Origin: an uncultured Mollicutes bacterium
GTDB lineage: Bacteria > Bacillota_I > Bacilli_A > RF39 > UBA660
Direction: 5' to 3'
Assembly (NCBI GenBank): GCA_900550145.1
Contig: URRF01000009.1
Coordinates: forward strand, 1 to 36,418
DNA: 36,418 nt
Each line of letters opens with the position of its first letter. Position 1 is the first letter of the stretch. The position numbers and the translations under genes are program-made. Positions 25,308-33,148 of the stretch are shown here, one piece after another. The notes beneath the pieces are model-generated. The model was not told the DNA's origin. It searched no databases and saw only the letters and a program-made list of their open reading frames with translations.

Positions 25308-25643
25308 CTACTTAAATTTTTCTATTACTTCAAATATTACTTTAGTATTATCATTAAAATTAGTATTTATTTTACTAAAGTAATCTATATGAACTTTTAT
25401 CCATTCTTCTAAAGATTTATTTTCTCCTTCTAATTTTGCTAAATCCCAAGTAATATTCTTAAATTCAGTTACAATAACTTCTTTTGTTTCTAATATACAC
25501 ATATCATTATTATTTGAATCAGTAAGTATAGATACATCACCTACTATAGGTAAACTATCAAATTCAAACAAAGATGTTGTTGCTGTCTTCTTACCGTTTA
25601 AAACAAGAACAACTAATTTATCTGCATCTATCCTAAATGTCAT
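25308..25643 (-). CDS. ASCH-domain protein
   Basis: A 111-residue single-domain ASCH protein. Its start (VVLVLNGKKTATTSLF) has the G-K-K-T-A-T pattern of the fold, followed by PIVGDVSILTDSNN and ILETKEVIVTEFKNITWDLAKLEGE. ASCH domains bind RNA or nucleosides; some, such as YqfB, hydrolyse N4-acetylcytidine. This copy lies immediately downstream of an ASCH-cytidine deaminase fusion, 12 bases away, which argues that the two act on related substrates. Confidence 0.8.
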   Translation of the reverse strand: MTFRIDADKLVVLVLNGKKTATTSLFEFDSLPIVGDVSILTDSNNNDMCILETKEVIVTEFKNITWDLAKLEGENKSLEEWIKVHIDYFSKINTNFNDNTKVIFEVIEKFK

Positions 25644-25655
25644 CTTTTAAGTTTA

Positions 25656-26411
25656 TTATACACGTGTCTTACCCCACCAATCAGGAATTAATTCTTCTAA
25701 TCTCACTATTTCTTTAGTATCAATATTTTTTAGTATCTCAATATCCTTACTATTCTTAGAAAGTTGCATCATATATTCTCTACATGCCCCACACGGTGAA
25801 CCTACATTACCTTTAGAATCAACGCATACTAGTTTAATAATCTCATTTTCTCCATTTGTAATCATATTGGCAATAGCATTTCGCTCTCCACACATACCAA
25901 GTGTTGAAGCTGTATCAATACATACTCCAGTATAAATATTATGATTTTTAGTTAATATTGCTGCGCCAACTTGTCCTGCACTAATCATACCTGATACATT
26001 TCTTGGATTTCTAACACTCTTTGCCTTTTCATATAATTCTTCCCAAGCAGTATTTTCACTATATAAGTATTCTATATGAATAGCGTATACACCATTTTTC
26101 TTAATAGCATCTTGATATCCATCAAGTTTACTAATATTTCTAATTGCTTCTTCTTTATCATTAGTAGATGAAGTTGTATATCTTGTACCTTCTAAAGTAA
26201 AAAGTTCTTCTAATGAATTATAATGATTTATCTCTTTAACTTTAACATAAAATACACCTAAATTATTACTAGTAAATTCTATAATATCGTTTTGTCTTAA
26301 CTTGCCATAATCATGCTCACTATTTTCTTTATTTGCTCTAATCTCTACTCTTTTAGTATTATTTTTGATAGCTAGTGCTGTTCTATCATTAATATTTAAT
26401 TTCATTATCAT
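25656..26411 (-). CDS. ASCH domain fused to a cytidine-deaminase-like domain
   Basis: A 251-residue fusion. Residues about 3-115 are ASCH-like (LNINDRTALAIKNNTKRVEI, QNDIIEFT, FYVKVKEINHY). Residues about 122-250 are a cytidine deaminase fold. The zinc/catalytic motif is CGERN (Cys174, Glu176) and the second zinc motif is SPCGACRE (Cys207, Cys210). The C-terminal end, RLEELIPDWWG, resembles the LLP...W end of blasticidin-S and cytidine deaminases. This suggests deamination of a cytosine-containing nucleoside or nucleoside antibiotic; the substrate is inferred. It is the first gene of the operon and follows a leader-peptide attenuator. AGGAGG precedes the ATG. Confidence 0.82.
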   Translation of the reverse strand: MIMKLNINDRTALAIKNNTKRVEIRANKENSEHDYGKLRQNDIIEFTSNNLGVFYVKVKEINHYNSLEELFTLEGTRYTTSSTNDKEEAIRNISKLDGYQDAIKKNGVYAIHIEYLYSENTAWEELYEKAKSVRNPRNVSGMISAGQVGAAILTKNHNIYTGVCIDTASTLGMCGERNAIANMITNGENEIIKLVCVDSKGNVGSPCGACREYMMQLSKNSKDIEILKNIDTKEIVRLEELIPDWWGKTRV

Positions 26412-26428
26412 TTTAATATCCTCCTAAC

Positions 26429-26454
26429 AAAAAAATTCTGCATAATGCAGAATT
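26429..26454 (-). terminator. Attenuator terminator upstream of the ASCH-deaminase gene
   Basis: On the minus strand AATTCTGCA and TGCAGAATT form a 9-bp stem with a 3-base loop followed by TTTTTTT. It lies 18 bases before the ASCH-deaminase start codon. Its 5' arm also pairs over 16 perfect bases (26442-26457 with 26508-26523) with part of the leader ORF, so antiterminator and terminator are mutually exclusive. Confidence 0.85.
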
Positions 26455-26479
26455 AATTTTATAATCTAAAAGAATATTC

Positions 26480-26545
26480 CTAAAAGTTTAATAAATTAGG
26501 AGTAGTGATTAATTCTGCATTATTTATAACTTGTAAATTTTTCAT
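26480..26545 (-). CDS. 21-residue leader peptide of the cargo operon
   Basis: A short frame MKNLQVINNAELITTPNLLN-F with a good AAAGGAG ribosome site, a promoter just upstream and a transcription terminator downstream. Its codons 7-13 contain the antiterminator strand (26508-26523). Leader ORFs of this design control many resistance genes in Firmicutes by ribosome position or stalling. The inducing compound cannot be read from the sequence. I see no run of one rare amino acid, so an amino-acid starvation signal is less likely. Confidence 0.7.
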   Translation of the reverse strand: MKNLQVINNAELITTPNLLNF

Positions 26546-26583
26546 CTTAATCACACTCCTTTCTTTGAATAATTTACACCTAT

Positions 26584-26612
26584 AATATATCACACTTTAA
26601 TCACTTTGTAAA
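26584..26612 (-). promoter_or_regulatory. Promoter of the element B cargo operon
   Basis: On the minus strand TTTACA (26612-26607), a 17-base spacer and TATATT (26589-26584), followed by the leader peptide. It fits a vegetative sigma-A promoter. It lies about 240 bases inside attL. The stretch 26613-26848 holds no gene in the integrated state, but part of it would encode the alternative integrase tail in the circle. Confidence 0.65.
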
Positions 26613-26848
26613 TTACATATACATTTTTCTATAGCGATTAAAACAAATCATTTTTATTTTTTAGGAAAAACTAATTAAAATTCCTAAAAAAATAAAATTT
26701 ATTATATTTATGTTACTTTTCTAATTATTATTTTGGTATTTTAATTTTAAAAGTAACATTTTATATTTCTACAAAACAATTATAATTAAACCTAACATCA
26801 TACTTTTTAGTATATTTACTACTTATTCCTCTAGTGATTTTTGTGATA

Positions 26849-26890
26849 TCATTTATTAGACAGTAAGGTGTATAGGGGTTACGCTTACTC
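26849..26890. other. attL of element B
   Basis: The P-arm TCATTTATTAGAC (26849-26861), seven bases, crossover TG (plus) / CA (minus) at 26869-26870, then the PBP sequence coding F-G-Q-G-V-S-V-T-P-I on the minus strand. It is the partner of attR at 9998-10029. Confidence 0.85.
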
Positions 26891-27068
26891 CTTGGCCAAA
26901 AGATGTTGTTGCAAGTTCAACAGGACCTACTTTATCTAATTTAAATAATATTCCACTACCTTCTCCATTTAAATCTATTCCTGTTTTTGTTCCAAAGCCA
27001 AAATTATTTATATATTTAAACAATTTTTCTTTTCCTAATTTTTGTCCCATTGTTACAAATCCAGGGTT
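26856..27068 (-). CDS. spoVD: Middle segment of the split class B PBP gene
   Basis: Sixty-six codons of PBP between the two insertions: N-P-G-F-V-T-M-G-Q-K-L-G, then FGFGTKTGIDLNGEGSG, then VELATTSFGQGVSVTPI. The reading frame is open across the piece with codon phase kept at both crossovers. The open frame starts upstream in integrase-derived DNA (27275) and ends four codons past the crossover (H-L-T-V, stop at 26856). As it stands it can encode no functional transpeptidase. In the intact protein this part follows the SxN motif and precedes the KTG domain. Confidence 0.88.
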   Translation of the reverse strand, partial: NPGFVTMGQKLGKEKLFKYINNFGFGTKTGIDLNGEGSGILFKLDKVGPVELATTSFGQGVSVTPIHLTV

Positions 27069-27089
27069 GCTTGGTGTTACTATCAGAAC
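27046..27089. other. attR of element A
   Basis: PBP sequence (minus strand A-A-c-cct-gga-ttt, N-P-G-F), crossover TT (plus) / AA (minus) at 27067-27068, then the P-arm CTTGGTGTTACTATCAGAAC (27070-27089). This arm is the inverted partner of GTTCTTGTAGTAACACCAAG at 35636-35655 with two mismatches in 20. Confidence 0.85.
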
Positions 27090-27181
27090 ATAAAAAGTTA
27101 TTATTCTCACCACAATCAATTTCAATGTTCTTGTACCCACTGTTTTAAATTTCTTTATCAGTATGAGAAAATATCGTTTAA

Positions 27182-27310
27182 TAAAAACTTGATAACTCAA
27201 GCTTTTTTTGTTATCAATATATGTTGTATTAACATTAAAATTAAAGTAAATAATTAGCTTACATGTTTTTATCACTATTTATTTTTTCAACTTCTACTCT
27301 TTCAACTAAT
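27182..27310 (-). pseudogene. Decayed 3' end of a second element-A integrase
   Basis: The minus strand reads LVERVEVEKINS, then, after a one-base frameshift, CKLIIYFNFNVNTTY and KKSLSYQVFI. This matches the C-terminus of the intact integrase at 33373-35013 (LVERVEVEKINGDRKHVKLI..., KSLSYQLFI). The similarity continues past the coding end to 27127, mirroring 33321-33372. The normal stop is lost, so one frame reads on through attR into the PBP middle segment. The rest of the gene is missing. Position next to attR is where an integrase 3' end lies in element B. Confidence 0.8.
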
Positions 27311-27322
27311 AATATTATTTAT

Positions 27323-27346
27323 AAAAAAAGTGCATTTAAGCACTTT
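27323..27346 (-). terminator. Terminator of the element A cargo operon
   Basis: On the minus strand AAGTGC/GCACTT with a 6-base loop followed by a run of seven T. It lies about 100 bases past the HelD-like gene. Confidence 0.8.
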
Positions 27347-27445
27347 AATTTACCCATCTAATTTTAATTCCTTCAACTGTATTACCTATATTTCTTAATA
27401 ATATAAATTTTCTAGTTCTTTTATTTTTATGCTTAAATCTTAATT

Positions 27446-29644
27446 TTATTTTTTTCTTTTAAGAACTAGCATATTACTTTTTTTTAAATTACCAGATAAT
27501 GGTTTTGTTATTGTTCCTGAGTATACAATATCTAATTCATGCAATGCTCTAGTTAAAGCAACATATAATAGTTTCATATCCAAACTACTATTAGAGGAAT
27601 ATATTTCTTCATTAGCATTATTAAGTATTACTGCATCAAACTCCAATCCTTTGGCCAATTGGTTAGATATAGTACAAACTCTAAATTTTTCATCGATTAA
27701 ATCATCATTTGCTGTTACATTCGGAATATTAATTCCAAACATTTTTAAAGCTTTATTAATATAATTTGATAATAAATCAGTTTTACTTATAACTGCAATT
27801 GTTTTATAACCTTTTTCTTTATACTCGCATATTTTTTCTGCAATATACTCAGGTATATTATTAGCATCTTCAATTTCAGATACTTGTACTGGATTTCCGT
27901 GTCTTACAACCATATCCGAACGACTTAATCCAATGCTGTCTAAAACATCATCAGCACTTTCCATTATTTCAGCAGTTGTACGATAACTTTTATTAAAATT
28001 AACAATCTCACCATTTCCACTAAACATAACTTCATTGACTTCATTCCAATTATTTATTCCTCTATAATCATAAATTGATTGTGCTAAATCACCAAAAATA
28101 CTAAAAGTTGATGCAGGTAAGCTTTCTTTTAAAACATAAAAATTAAATTCGCCTAAATCCTGTGCTTCATCTATAACAGTATGTTTAATTCTTTCATAAT
28201 TTTTATTTAGGCCAAGTGCCGTCTTAATATAAATTAAGGCCGATAAATCTTCAAAATCGTAAGAATTGTTTTTTATATTTTTTTGTGTTTTTCTTTTTAA
28301 TTCACTTATATTATTATAGTTATATATATCATAATCATTAATTGAACTAATAAATAATTTGTAAAGTTTAATTGTACTAACTTTTGATTTATTAAAATAT
28401 TTTCTTAATATACTTCTACAATTTTTACTTAATTCTGTTCTATCTTTAGAAAACATATTTCTCATTTTATTTTTTTCTTCATCAGTTTGTACATTCTTAA
28501 ATAATTCAAAAGAATAGTTGTTATATCGTGAAGTAATAAAATCATAATTATTTTCTATATATTTACATAATCTATCAATCGTAATTTCTATTTTGTTGTT
28601 TAAATCTTTAGAATACACTTCTTCTGTACCTTCGAATATCTCTCTCATTATATTTTGAGGTATAACCTCAAAATTTCCTAACATAAGTGACTTTGATGTT
28701 ATACTATAAAAGTATATTTTAAGAAATTTATCAATCATTTTTTTATATTTAATAGAACATTTAAACTTGTCTACATCACTATTATTTTTACCTTCAATAT
28801 TATCAATAACCTTTTTATCTGATGAATTAACAGAAATATTTTCATCAATGTACATTTGTGCAAATTGTTCAAATGTACATTGTTCTACACTAGAAACATC
28901 TAAATCAGGCAAAACAGATTTTATATATTTTAAAAATACTGGATTTGGTCCAATAACTAAGTATTGGTTTTGTTTTATAGTTTTCATATAACTATATACA
29001 AGATAAGCAATTCTATGTAATGCCACAGTTGTTTTACCTGATCCTGCTACACCTTGAATTATTATATTATCAAATATTTTTTTTCTAATAACATCATTTT
29101 GTTCTTTTTGAATTGTTGAAACAATGCTTTTCAATCTTGCATCATTATTACTATTTAAATATTTTTGTAAGAGTTCATCATTTGAAACTAAATCTACATC
29201 AAAATATTCTTGTAATTCACCCAATTCTATTTCAAATTGTCTTTTTAAAGACATATTACCACTTATTGTTCCATTTGGAGCTTCAAAACTACATCTTCCT
29301 ATTTCTGCATCATAATATAGTGAACTAATAGGAGCTCTCCAGTCAGTAACAATAATATCTGTATTTTTTATTACTCCATTTTTACCAATATATACAGCGC
29401 TAACTTTTCCATCTTCATCGGAAGTAAAATCTATTCTTGCAAAATATGGCTTATTAACAGACGTTTTTAAATTTCTTATATGTATTTTTTTCATATCTGC
29501 AATTTTCCATAATTCTTCTCTATCACCAATAAAATTATTAAAAAGATTTTTTAATTCTTCTTCTTTGTCAACTAATATATCTTTAATTATTTCAATTGTT
29601 TTAAATAATTTTTCTTTTTCTAATTCAAACTCTTTAGTATTCAT
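27446..29644 (-). CDS. helD: HelD-like UvrD/Rep-family ATPase (RNA polymerase-associated)
   Basis: A 732-residue superfamily 1 helicase-type protein. It begins with a coiled coil (1-60), has the HelD-type RNAP secondary-channel region VTDWRAPISSLYYDAEIG, Walker A GVAGSGKTT (198-206), Walker B VIDEAQD, and the C-terminal motifs NKSYRTT, AKGLEFDAVIL and LLYVALTRALHELDIVY. HelD proteins remove stalled RNA polymerase from DNA; some family members protect against rifamycins. An element-borne copy could therefore be a resistance gene, an inference. After the stop, another frame stays open to 27345 (RTRKFILLRNIGNTVEGIKI near its end); an A7 run at the stop could permit a frameshift. It is the last gene of the A2 operon. 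Confidence 0.88.
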   Translation of the reverse strand: MNTKEFELEKEKLFKTIEIIKDILVDKEEELKNLFNNFIGDREELWKIADMKKIHIRNLKTSVNKPYFARIDFTSDEDGKVSAVYIGKNGVIKNTDIIVTDWRAPISSLYYDAEIGRCSFEAPNGTISGNMSLKRQFEIELGELQEYFDVDLVSNDELLQKYLNSNNDARLKSIVSTIQKEQNDVIRKKIFDNIIIQGVAGSGKTTVALHRIAYLVYSYMKTIKQNQYLVIGPNPVFLKYIKSVLPDLDVSSVEQCTFEQFAQMYIDENISVNSSDKKVIDNIEGKNNSDVDKFKCSIKYKKMIDKFLKIYFYSITSKSLMLGNFEVIPQNIMREIFEGTEEVYSKDLNNKIEITIDRLCKYIENNYDFITSRYNNYSFELFKNVQTDEEKNKMRNMFSKDRTELSKNCRSILRKYFNKSKVSTIKLYKLFISSINDYDIYNYNNISELKRKTQKNIKNNSYDFEDLSALIYIKTALGLNKNYERIKHTVIDEAQDLGEFNFYVLKESLPASTFSIFGDLAQSIYDYRGINNWNEVNEVMFSGNGEIVNFNKSYRTTAEIMESADDVLDSIGLSRSDMVVRHGNPVQVSEIEDANNIPEYIAEKICEYKEKGYKTIAVISKTDLLSNYINKALKMFGINIPNVTANDDLIDEKFRVCTISNQLAKGLEFDAVILNNANEEIYSSNSSLDMKLLYVALTRALHELDIVYSGTITKPLSGNLKKSNMLVLKRKK

Positions 29645-29670
29645 ACTAATATCCCCTAATTTATAATATT

Positions 29671-30195
29671 TTATATATTTTTAGGATTATTTAACTTTCT
29701 ATCAAAGTTTAATACTTCTAAAATAAATTTGGTAGTTTCAAAATTACCTTGATTATAAATTTCCATTATTTCTTCTTTAGTCATCCATTTAACATCATTA
29801 ACTTCTTCTTTTTGAATAACTACATTTTCAATTGAAACATCAAGTTCAAAAATATAAACATCTACAATATCAGGACAATTTTTAAAATATCTTGTTGTAG
29901 AGCCCACAAACGCATAAGGTGCATTACTTATATCAACTCCAAGTTCTTCTTTTACTTCACGGATTGCTCCTTGATAAGTATCTTCATTCATTAATACTGA
30001 TCCTCCTGTGCATTCCCACATTAATGGGTGAGCTTTCCACTCTACTCTTTGACTAATTAAAAATTTTCCTTCTGTATTTCTAATCCAAGCATTTGTAACT
30101 AAATGGTATTCATCATCACTTAATTTTGTACCTCTTTCTGCCTTTCTATCTAACATTTTACGATTTCTATCGTATAAATCCCACATTTCTTTCAT
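29671..30195 (-). CDS. NUDIX hydrolase, IDI/YfcD-like
   Basis: A 174-residue NUDIX protein. The box is GGSVLMNEDTYQGAIREVKEELGV, complete in Glu residues. The start (MWDLYDRNRKMLDRKAERG) and HLVTNAWIRNTEGKFLISQR resemble the YfcD/isopentenyl-diphosphate-isomerase-like branch, which acts on diphosphate substrates. CPDIVDVYIFELDVSIENV follows. The exact substrate is unknown. GAGGAGG precedes the ATG. It lies between the GT4-kinase fusion and the HelD-like gene in one operon. Confidence 0.87.
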   Translation of the reverse strand: MKEMWDLYDRNRKMLDRKAERGTKLSDDEYHLVTNAWIRNTEGKFLISQRVEWKAHPLMWECTGGSVLMNEDTYQGAIREVKEELGVDISNAPYAFVGSTTRYFKNCPDIVDVYIFELDVSIENVVIQKEEVNDVKWMTKEEIMEIYNQGNFETTKFILEVLNFDRKLNNPKNI

Positions 30196-30258
30196 ATAAA
30201 ATTACCTCCTCAAACATTATAACATTTTCAACTTTTTTTACTCCTTTTCAATCCAAAA

Positions 30259-32286
30259 CTAACATATATTTGAATTAAATTTCTTTAATATTTCTAAATA
30301 TGTTTTATAATTATCTTTTTGCTGTTCAAAACTATATAAATCAATTTTATTTGTATAATATAAATAAAATTTTTCTAATAAAATCTTGCATAAATAATAT
30401 TTAACAATATTACTAAAATCAGTATTATCATAGCAATCTAGCTTTTGTAATACTTCTTTTCTAAGTTTAGAATATTTTTTAATATTTATACAACCATTAT
30501 CTATAAAGTTTTTGACAACTATTACAGCAAAATCATATAATGGTGTTGTTACACAGGTTTCATCAAAATCAATAATATAATAATCTTTTTTATTAAATAT
30601 AATATTTGATTTTGATATATCACCGTGATTTATGCTTTTTTCATCTAATATTTTCATATCTTTTATAGTAGAAAATATTCCTAATACATAAGATATGTCA
30701 TTATATAATAATTTTTCTTTATCATTATTTAGAAGTAAATAATTATAATAATTATTACATTTTTCTTTTAAAGTACTTTTTAATGTAGTTTTTTTATTTA
30801 GACCAATTATATTTGCATAATCAATATTTGTTTTTATAATTCTGTTACACTTTATGTATTCAAAAACATTGTAGATATTTCCATTTATTTCTATTGGTTT
30901 ATTATTTATTGGTTTACAAACTTTAATATTATTTTTTTTATATATAGAATATAACTTATCAGATAATTTAAAATTATAATTATAATTATATTTTTTTACT
31001 ACATATTCATCTTTTTGGGTAACTACTTTATATACAGTGTTTGCAACTCCTTTATCAATTTTTACTATTGACTTTATATTATCATCTATTTTTGCCTTAG
31101 ATAAAACATTTGACATTTCTTTAATTACAAATGGTTTATAATTATTAATTGCCTTTTTATAAAAGTTTATTATATTTGTAACTACACTTTTAGAATTATA
31201 TATATCTTTAACTCTTTTTATATTGTTTTTATTAATTTTACTTTTATTACTTAACTTATATTTTTCTATAATTCTTTTTGCCAAATCTAAATAATCTCCA
31301 GTATTGTATATAGATGTATCGTCATTTAACATCTCCACCATACCTGAATTTTTACTTCCTATAATATGAATTCCTGTGATCATGGATTCTAATATTACAT
31401 AAGGAAAGTTATCAAATAGTGATGGGAATATACCTACTTTTGCTTGATTCAAATATAAGTTTAAATCATAATTAGGAATTTGTCCTACAAATATAAGGTT
31501 ATCTTGATATTTTGTGTCAACTAACTCTTTTATATATTCTATTGTGGAAATATTCTTACTGTTTCTTGTAGTATCTTTACCAATAAATTTAATTTTAAGA
31601 TTGGGATATTCTCTAAATACTTCATTTAATGCTTTTGCAAGAACAATTACACCCTTTCTTTCTTCTAAACTCCCAATGAATAATAATTCATCATTTTTTT
31701 TAATATTTTTATCATGGTAGAAATTCTTTATATTCGCAGGATTTGGAATTACAAAAATATCATTAGGTGACATTTTGAAATCTTTAACTATTATTTCTTT
31801 TAAAACTTGAGAACAGCAAGTAACTAAATCAGCGTGTTTAATCATATAATTTTCCCATTTTAGCATTTTTTTAGTGATTTTACCAAAATTATTTTTATTA
31901 TATTTTAACCATACTTTTAACGGAGTATGAAGTCTAACAACAATAGGTATCTTACGATATTTCTCAAAAAAGATTGTTTCAGCACCCCAGTCTGGAACTT
32001 CAATTATATCAATTTTGTCATTGTCTTGTAATATTTTCAATTCTTTTGCTACTAATCTCCTATATTCTTCATAATTCCATATCTGATTTTTTGTTTGCTC
32101 CACAAATATCCTTGTTATATTAACACCATTCTCAACATATTTCTTATTTTCTTTCAAACTTCTACATATAACAAACACTTGATTTCCTTGTTTAACTAAT
32201 TCTTCAGCCATATTTTTTTGATATGTAGCTATTCCACCAAAATTAGTTTCTTCAGGATATTCTTCGTGTACAAAACAAATTCTCAT
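30259..32286 (-). CDS. GT4 glycosyltransferase fused to an APH/choline-kinase-like domain
   Basis: A 675-residue fusion. Residues 1-380 are a GT-B, family 4 glycosyltransferase (FVHEEYPEETNFGGIATYQ at the acceptor side; LLFIGSLEERKGV; GIFPSLFDNFPYVILESM with the donor-binding E-x7-E region). Residues about 405-670 are a protein-kinase-like phosphotransferase of the aminoglycoside/choline kinase type: IDKGVANTVYKV, DEYVVKKYN (ATP Lys), INHGDISKSNIIF (HGDxxxxN catalytic loop, 554-561) and IIDFDETCV (DFD, 573-575). The two activities in one chain suggest successive transfer of sugar and phosphate to one small molecule. I do not know its substrate. It follows the guanylate-kinase-like gene by 36 bases. 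Confidence 0.85.
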   Translation of the reverse strand: MRICFVHEEYPEETNFGGIATYQKNMAEELVKQGNQVFVICRSLKENKKYVENGVNITRIFVEQTKNQIWNYEEYRRLVAKELKILQDNDKIDIIEVPDWGAETIFFEKYRKIPIVVRLHTPLKVWLKYNKNNFGKITKKMLKWENYMIKHADLVTCCSQVLKEIIVKDFKMSPNDIFVIPNPANIKNFYHDKNIKKNDELLFIGSLEERKGVIVLAKALNEVFREYPNLKIKFIGKDTTRNSKNISTIEYIKELVDTKYQDNLIFVGQIPNYDLNLYLNQAKVGIFPSLFDNFPYVILESMITGIHIIGSKNSGMVEMLNDDTSIYNTGDYLDLAKRIIEKYKLSNKSKINKNNIKRVKDIYNSKSVVTNIINFYKKAINNYKPFVIKEMSNVLSKAKIDDNIKSIVKIDKGVANTVYKVVTQKDEYVVKKYNYNYNFKLSDKLYSIYKKNNIKVCKPINNKPIEINGNIYNVFEYIKCNRIIKTNIDYANIIGLNKKTTLKSTLKEKCNNYYNYLLLNNDKEKLLYNDISYVLGIFSTIKDMKILDEKSINHGDISKSNIIFNKKDYYIIDFDETCVTTPLYDFAVIVVKNFIDNGCINIKKYSKLRKEVLQKLDCYDNTDFSNIVKYYLCKILLEKFYLYYTNKIDLYSFEQQKDNYKTYLEILKKFNSNIC

Positions 32287-32322
32287 ATATTATATTCCCT
32301 CACTTCTATAAAATTAATAATT

Positions 32323-32943
32323 TTACTTTCTTAAGATTAATTTTTTTGATACTATATCAAATGTTTCTTGAACTGATATAGTATCAGTATACAATCTAAC
32401 ATCTGCATTTTTTTCAACATTTTTACCAAACAACAACTCGTCAGAATATGCACTATTAATTCTTCTAGATAATTCTTCTTTTGTATGATTTCTTAATGGA
32501 TCATTCATTAATCTATCATTCATATTTGAAAAATTAGAGTATGTTAAATTAATCATTTTTACACTAATTCCCAATTTACCTAATTTCTCTCTTAAATTAA
32601 TTATTGCTTCTAAATCTTTATAAGAAACATAAAGAATTATTTTCTTTTTCTCAAGTAATTTTTCTTCACAATCTTCTAATAAAATACCATAAAATGTACC
32701 ATTTTCTTTACAAATTACTTTTGAATCCCCACTCCATAATAAATATTTACCATCATCAGCATATTTTTTAAATTCATTATGCTCTAAATATCTGTAAAAT
32801 CCTTGCTGATCGTCTGCTCTTTGTTTCCTTGTAGTGCAATGTCTAGGTACACCATAATCATAAATTTTTACTATCATATTTCCGATAGTTGTTTTACCTG
32901 CACCAGAAGGTCCCATTATTGTAATTATATCTTTGTCTTCCAT
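32323..32943 (-). CDS. Guanylate-kinase-like P-loop kinase
   Basis: A 206-residue P-loop protein. GPSGAGKTTIG (11-21) is the Walker A, and RHCTTRKQRADDQQGFYRYLE corresponds to the GMP-binding region of guanylate kinase (S/TTRxxRxxE). FYGILLED and ILYVSYKDLEAI follow. Standard Gmk has ILDIDVQGA at the last place, so the enzyme may not act on GMP. The C-terminal half contains a NDPLRNHTKEELSRRI lid-like segment. It is the first gene of the A2 operon, downstream of the promoter at 33060-33088. The cell presumably has its own gmk. Confidence 0.8.
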   Translation of the reverse strand: MEDKDIITIMGPSGAGKTTIGNMIVKIYDYGVPRHCTTRKQRADDQQGFYRYLEHNEFKKYADDGKYLLWSGDSKVICKENGTFYGILLEDCEEKLLEKKKIILYVSYKDLEAIINLREKLGKLGISVKMINLTYSNFSNMNDRLMNDPLRNHTKEELSRRINSAYSDELLFGKNVEKNADVRLYTDTISVQETFDIVSKKLILRK

Positions 32944-33059
32944 TTTTCCTCACCAAATTTCTTAAAACCTTTAAAAACACAAGGTTTATGGATACCAACA
33001 ATATTTCCTCTTTAAAATTATCAAAAATGTAAATGTCTCATTTTGTAAACTTTGTGCGT

Positions 33060-33088
33060 ATACTACCATTATTTTTATTAAATGTCAA
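33060..33088 (-). promoter_or_regulatory. Promoter of the element A2 cargo operon
   Basis: On the minus strand TTGACA (33088-33083), a 17-base spacer and TAGTAT (33065-33060). The leader of about 110 bases before the kinase gene contains a 6-codon ORF (MRHLHF) and a hairpin AAACCTT/AAGGTTT, so it may carry translation-linked control. It starts 70 bases inside the A1/A2 boundary. Confidence 0.75.
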
Positions 33089-33148
33089 CGACTTTTATAT
33101 ATATGTAGTGTTAGTTGCACATTATATATATATTGGGTTTATGCATCA

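Larger units (their letters stand above)
10010..26870. mobile_element. Element B: 16.9-kb serine-integrase element inserted in the PBP gene
   Basis: The limits are set by attL (26849-26890) and attR (9998-10029). The PBP reading frame is broken between Ile and Gln of VTPIQ and is restored exactly if the element leaves through the CA dinucleotide. The contents, from attL to attR, are an attenuated cargo operon, a second cargo group, a DNA-binding module (RHH and HTH genes with repeats), an unknown ORF, a small ORF and the integrase. I see no conjugation, capsid or terminase genes, so it is a small integrative element that would need help to move between cells. No transposase is present. Confidence 0.85.

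Noticed and set aside
10010..26870. CBASS or retron-type defence system
   Set aside because: I looked for a CD-NTase, reverse transcriptase, TIR or SMODS-type effector and found none. The nucleotidyltransferase here is of the sugar-phosphate type.
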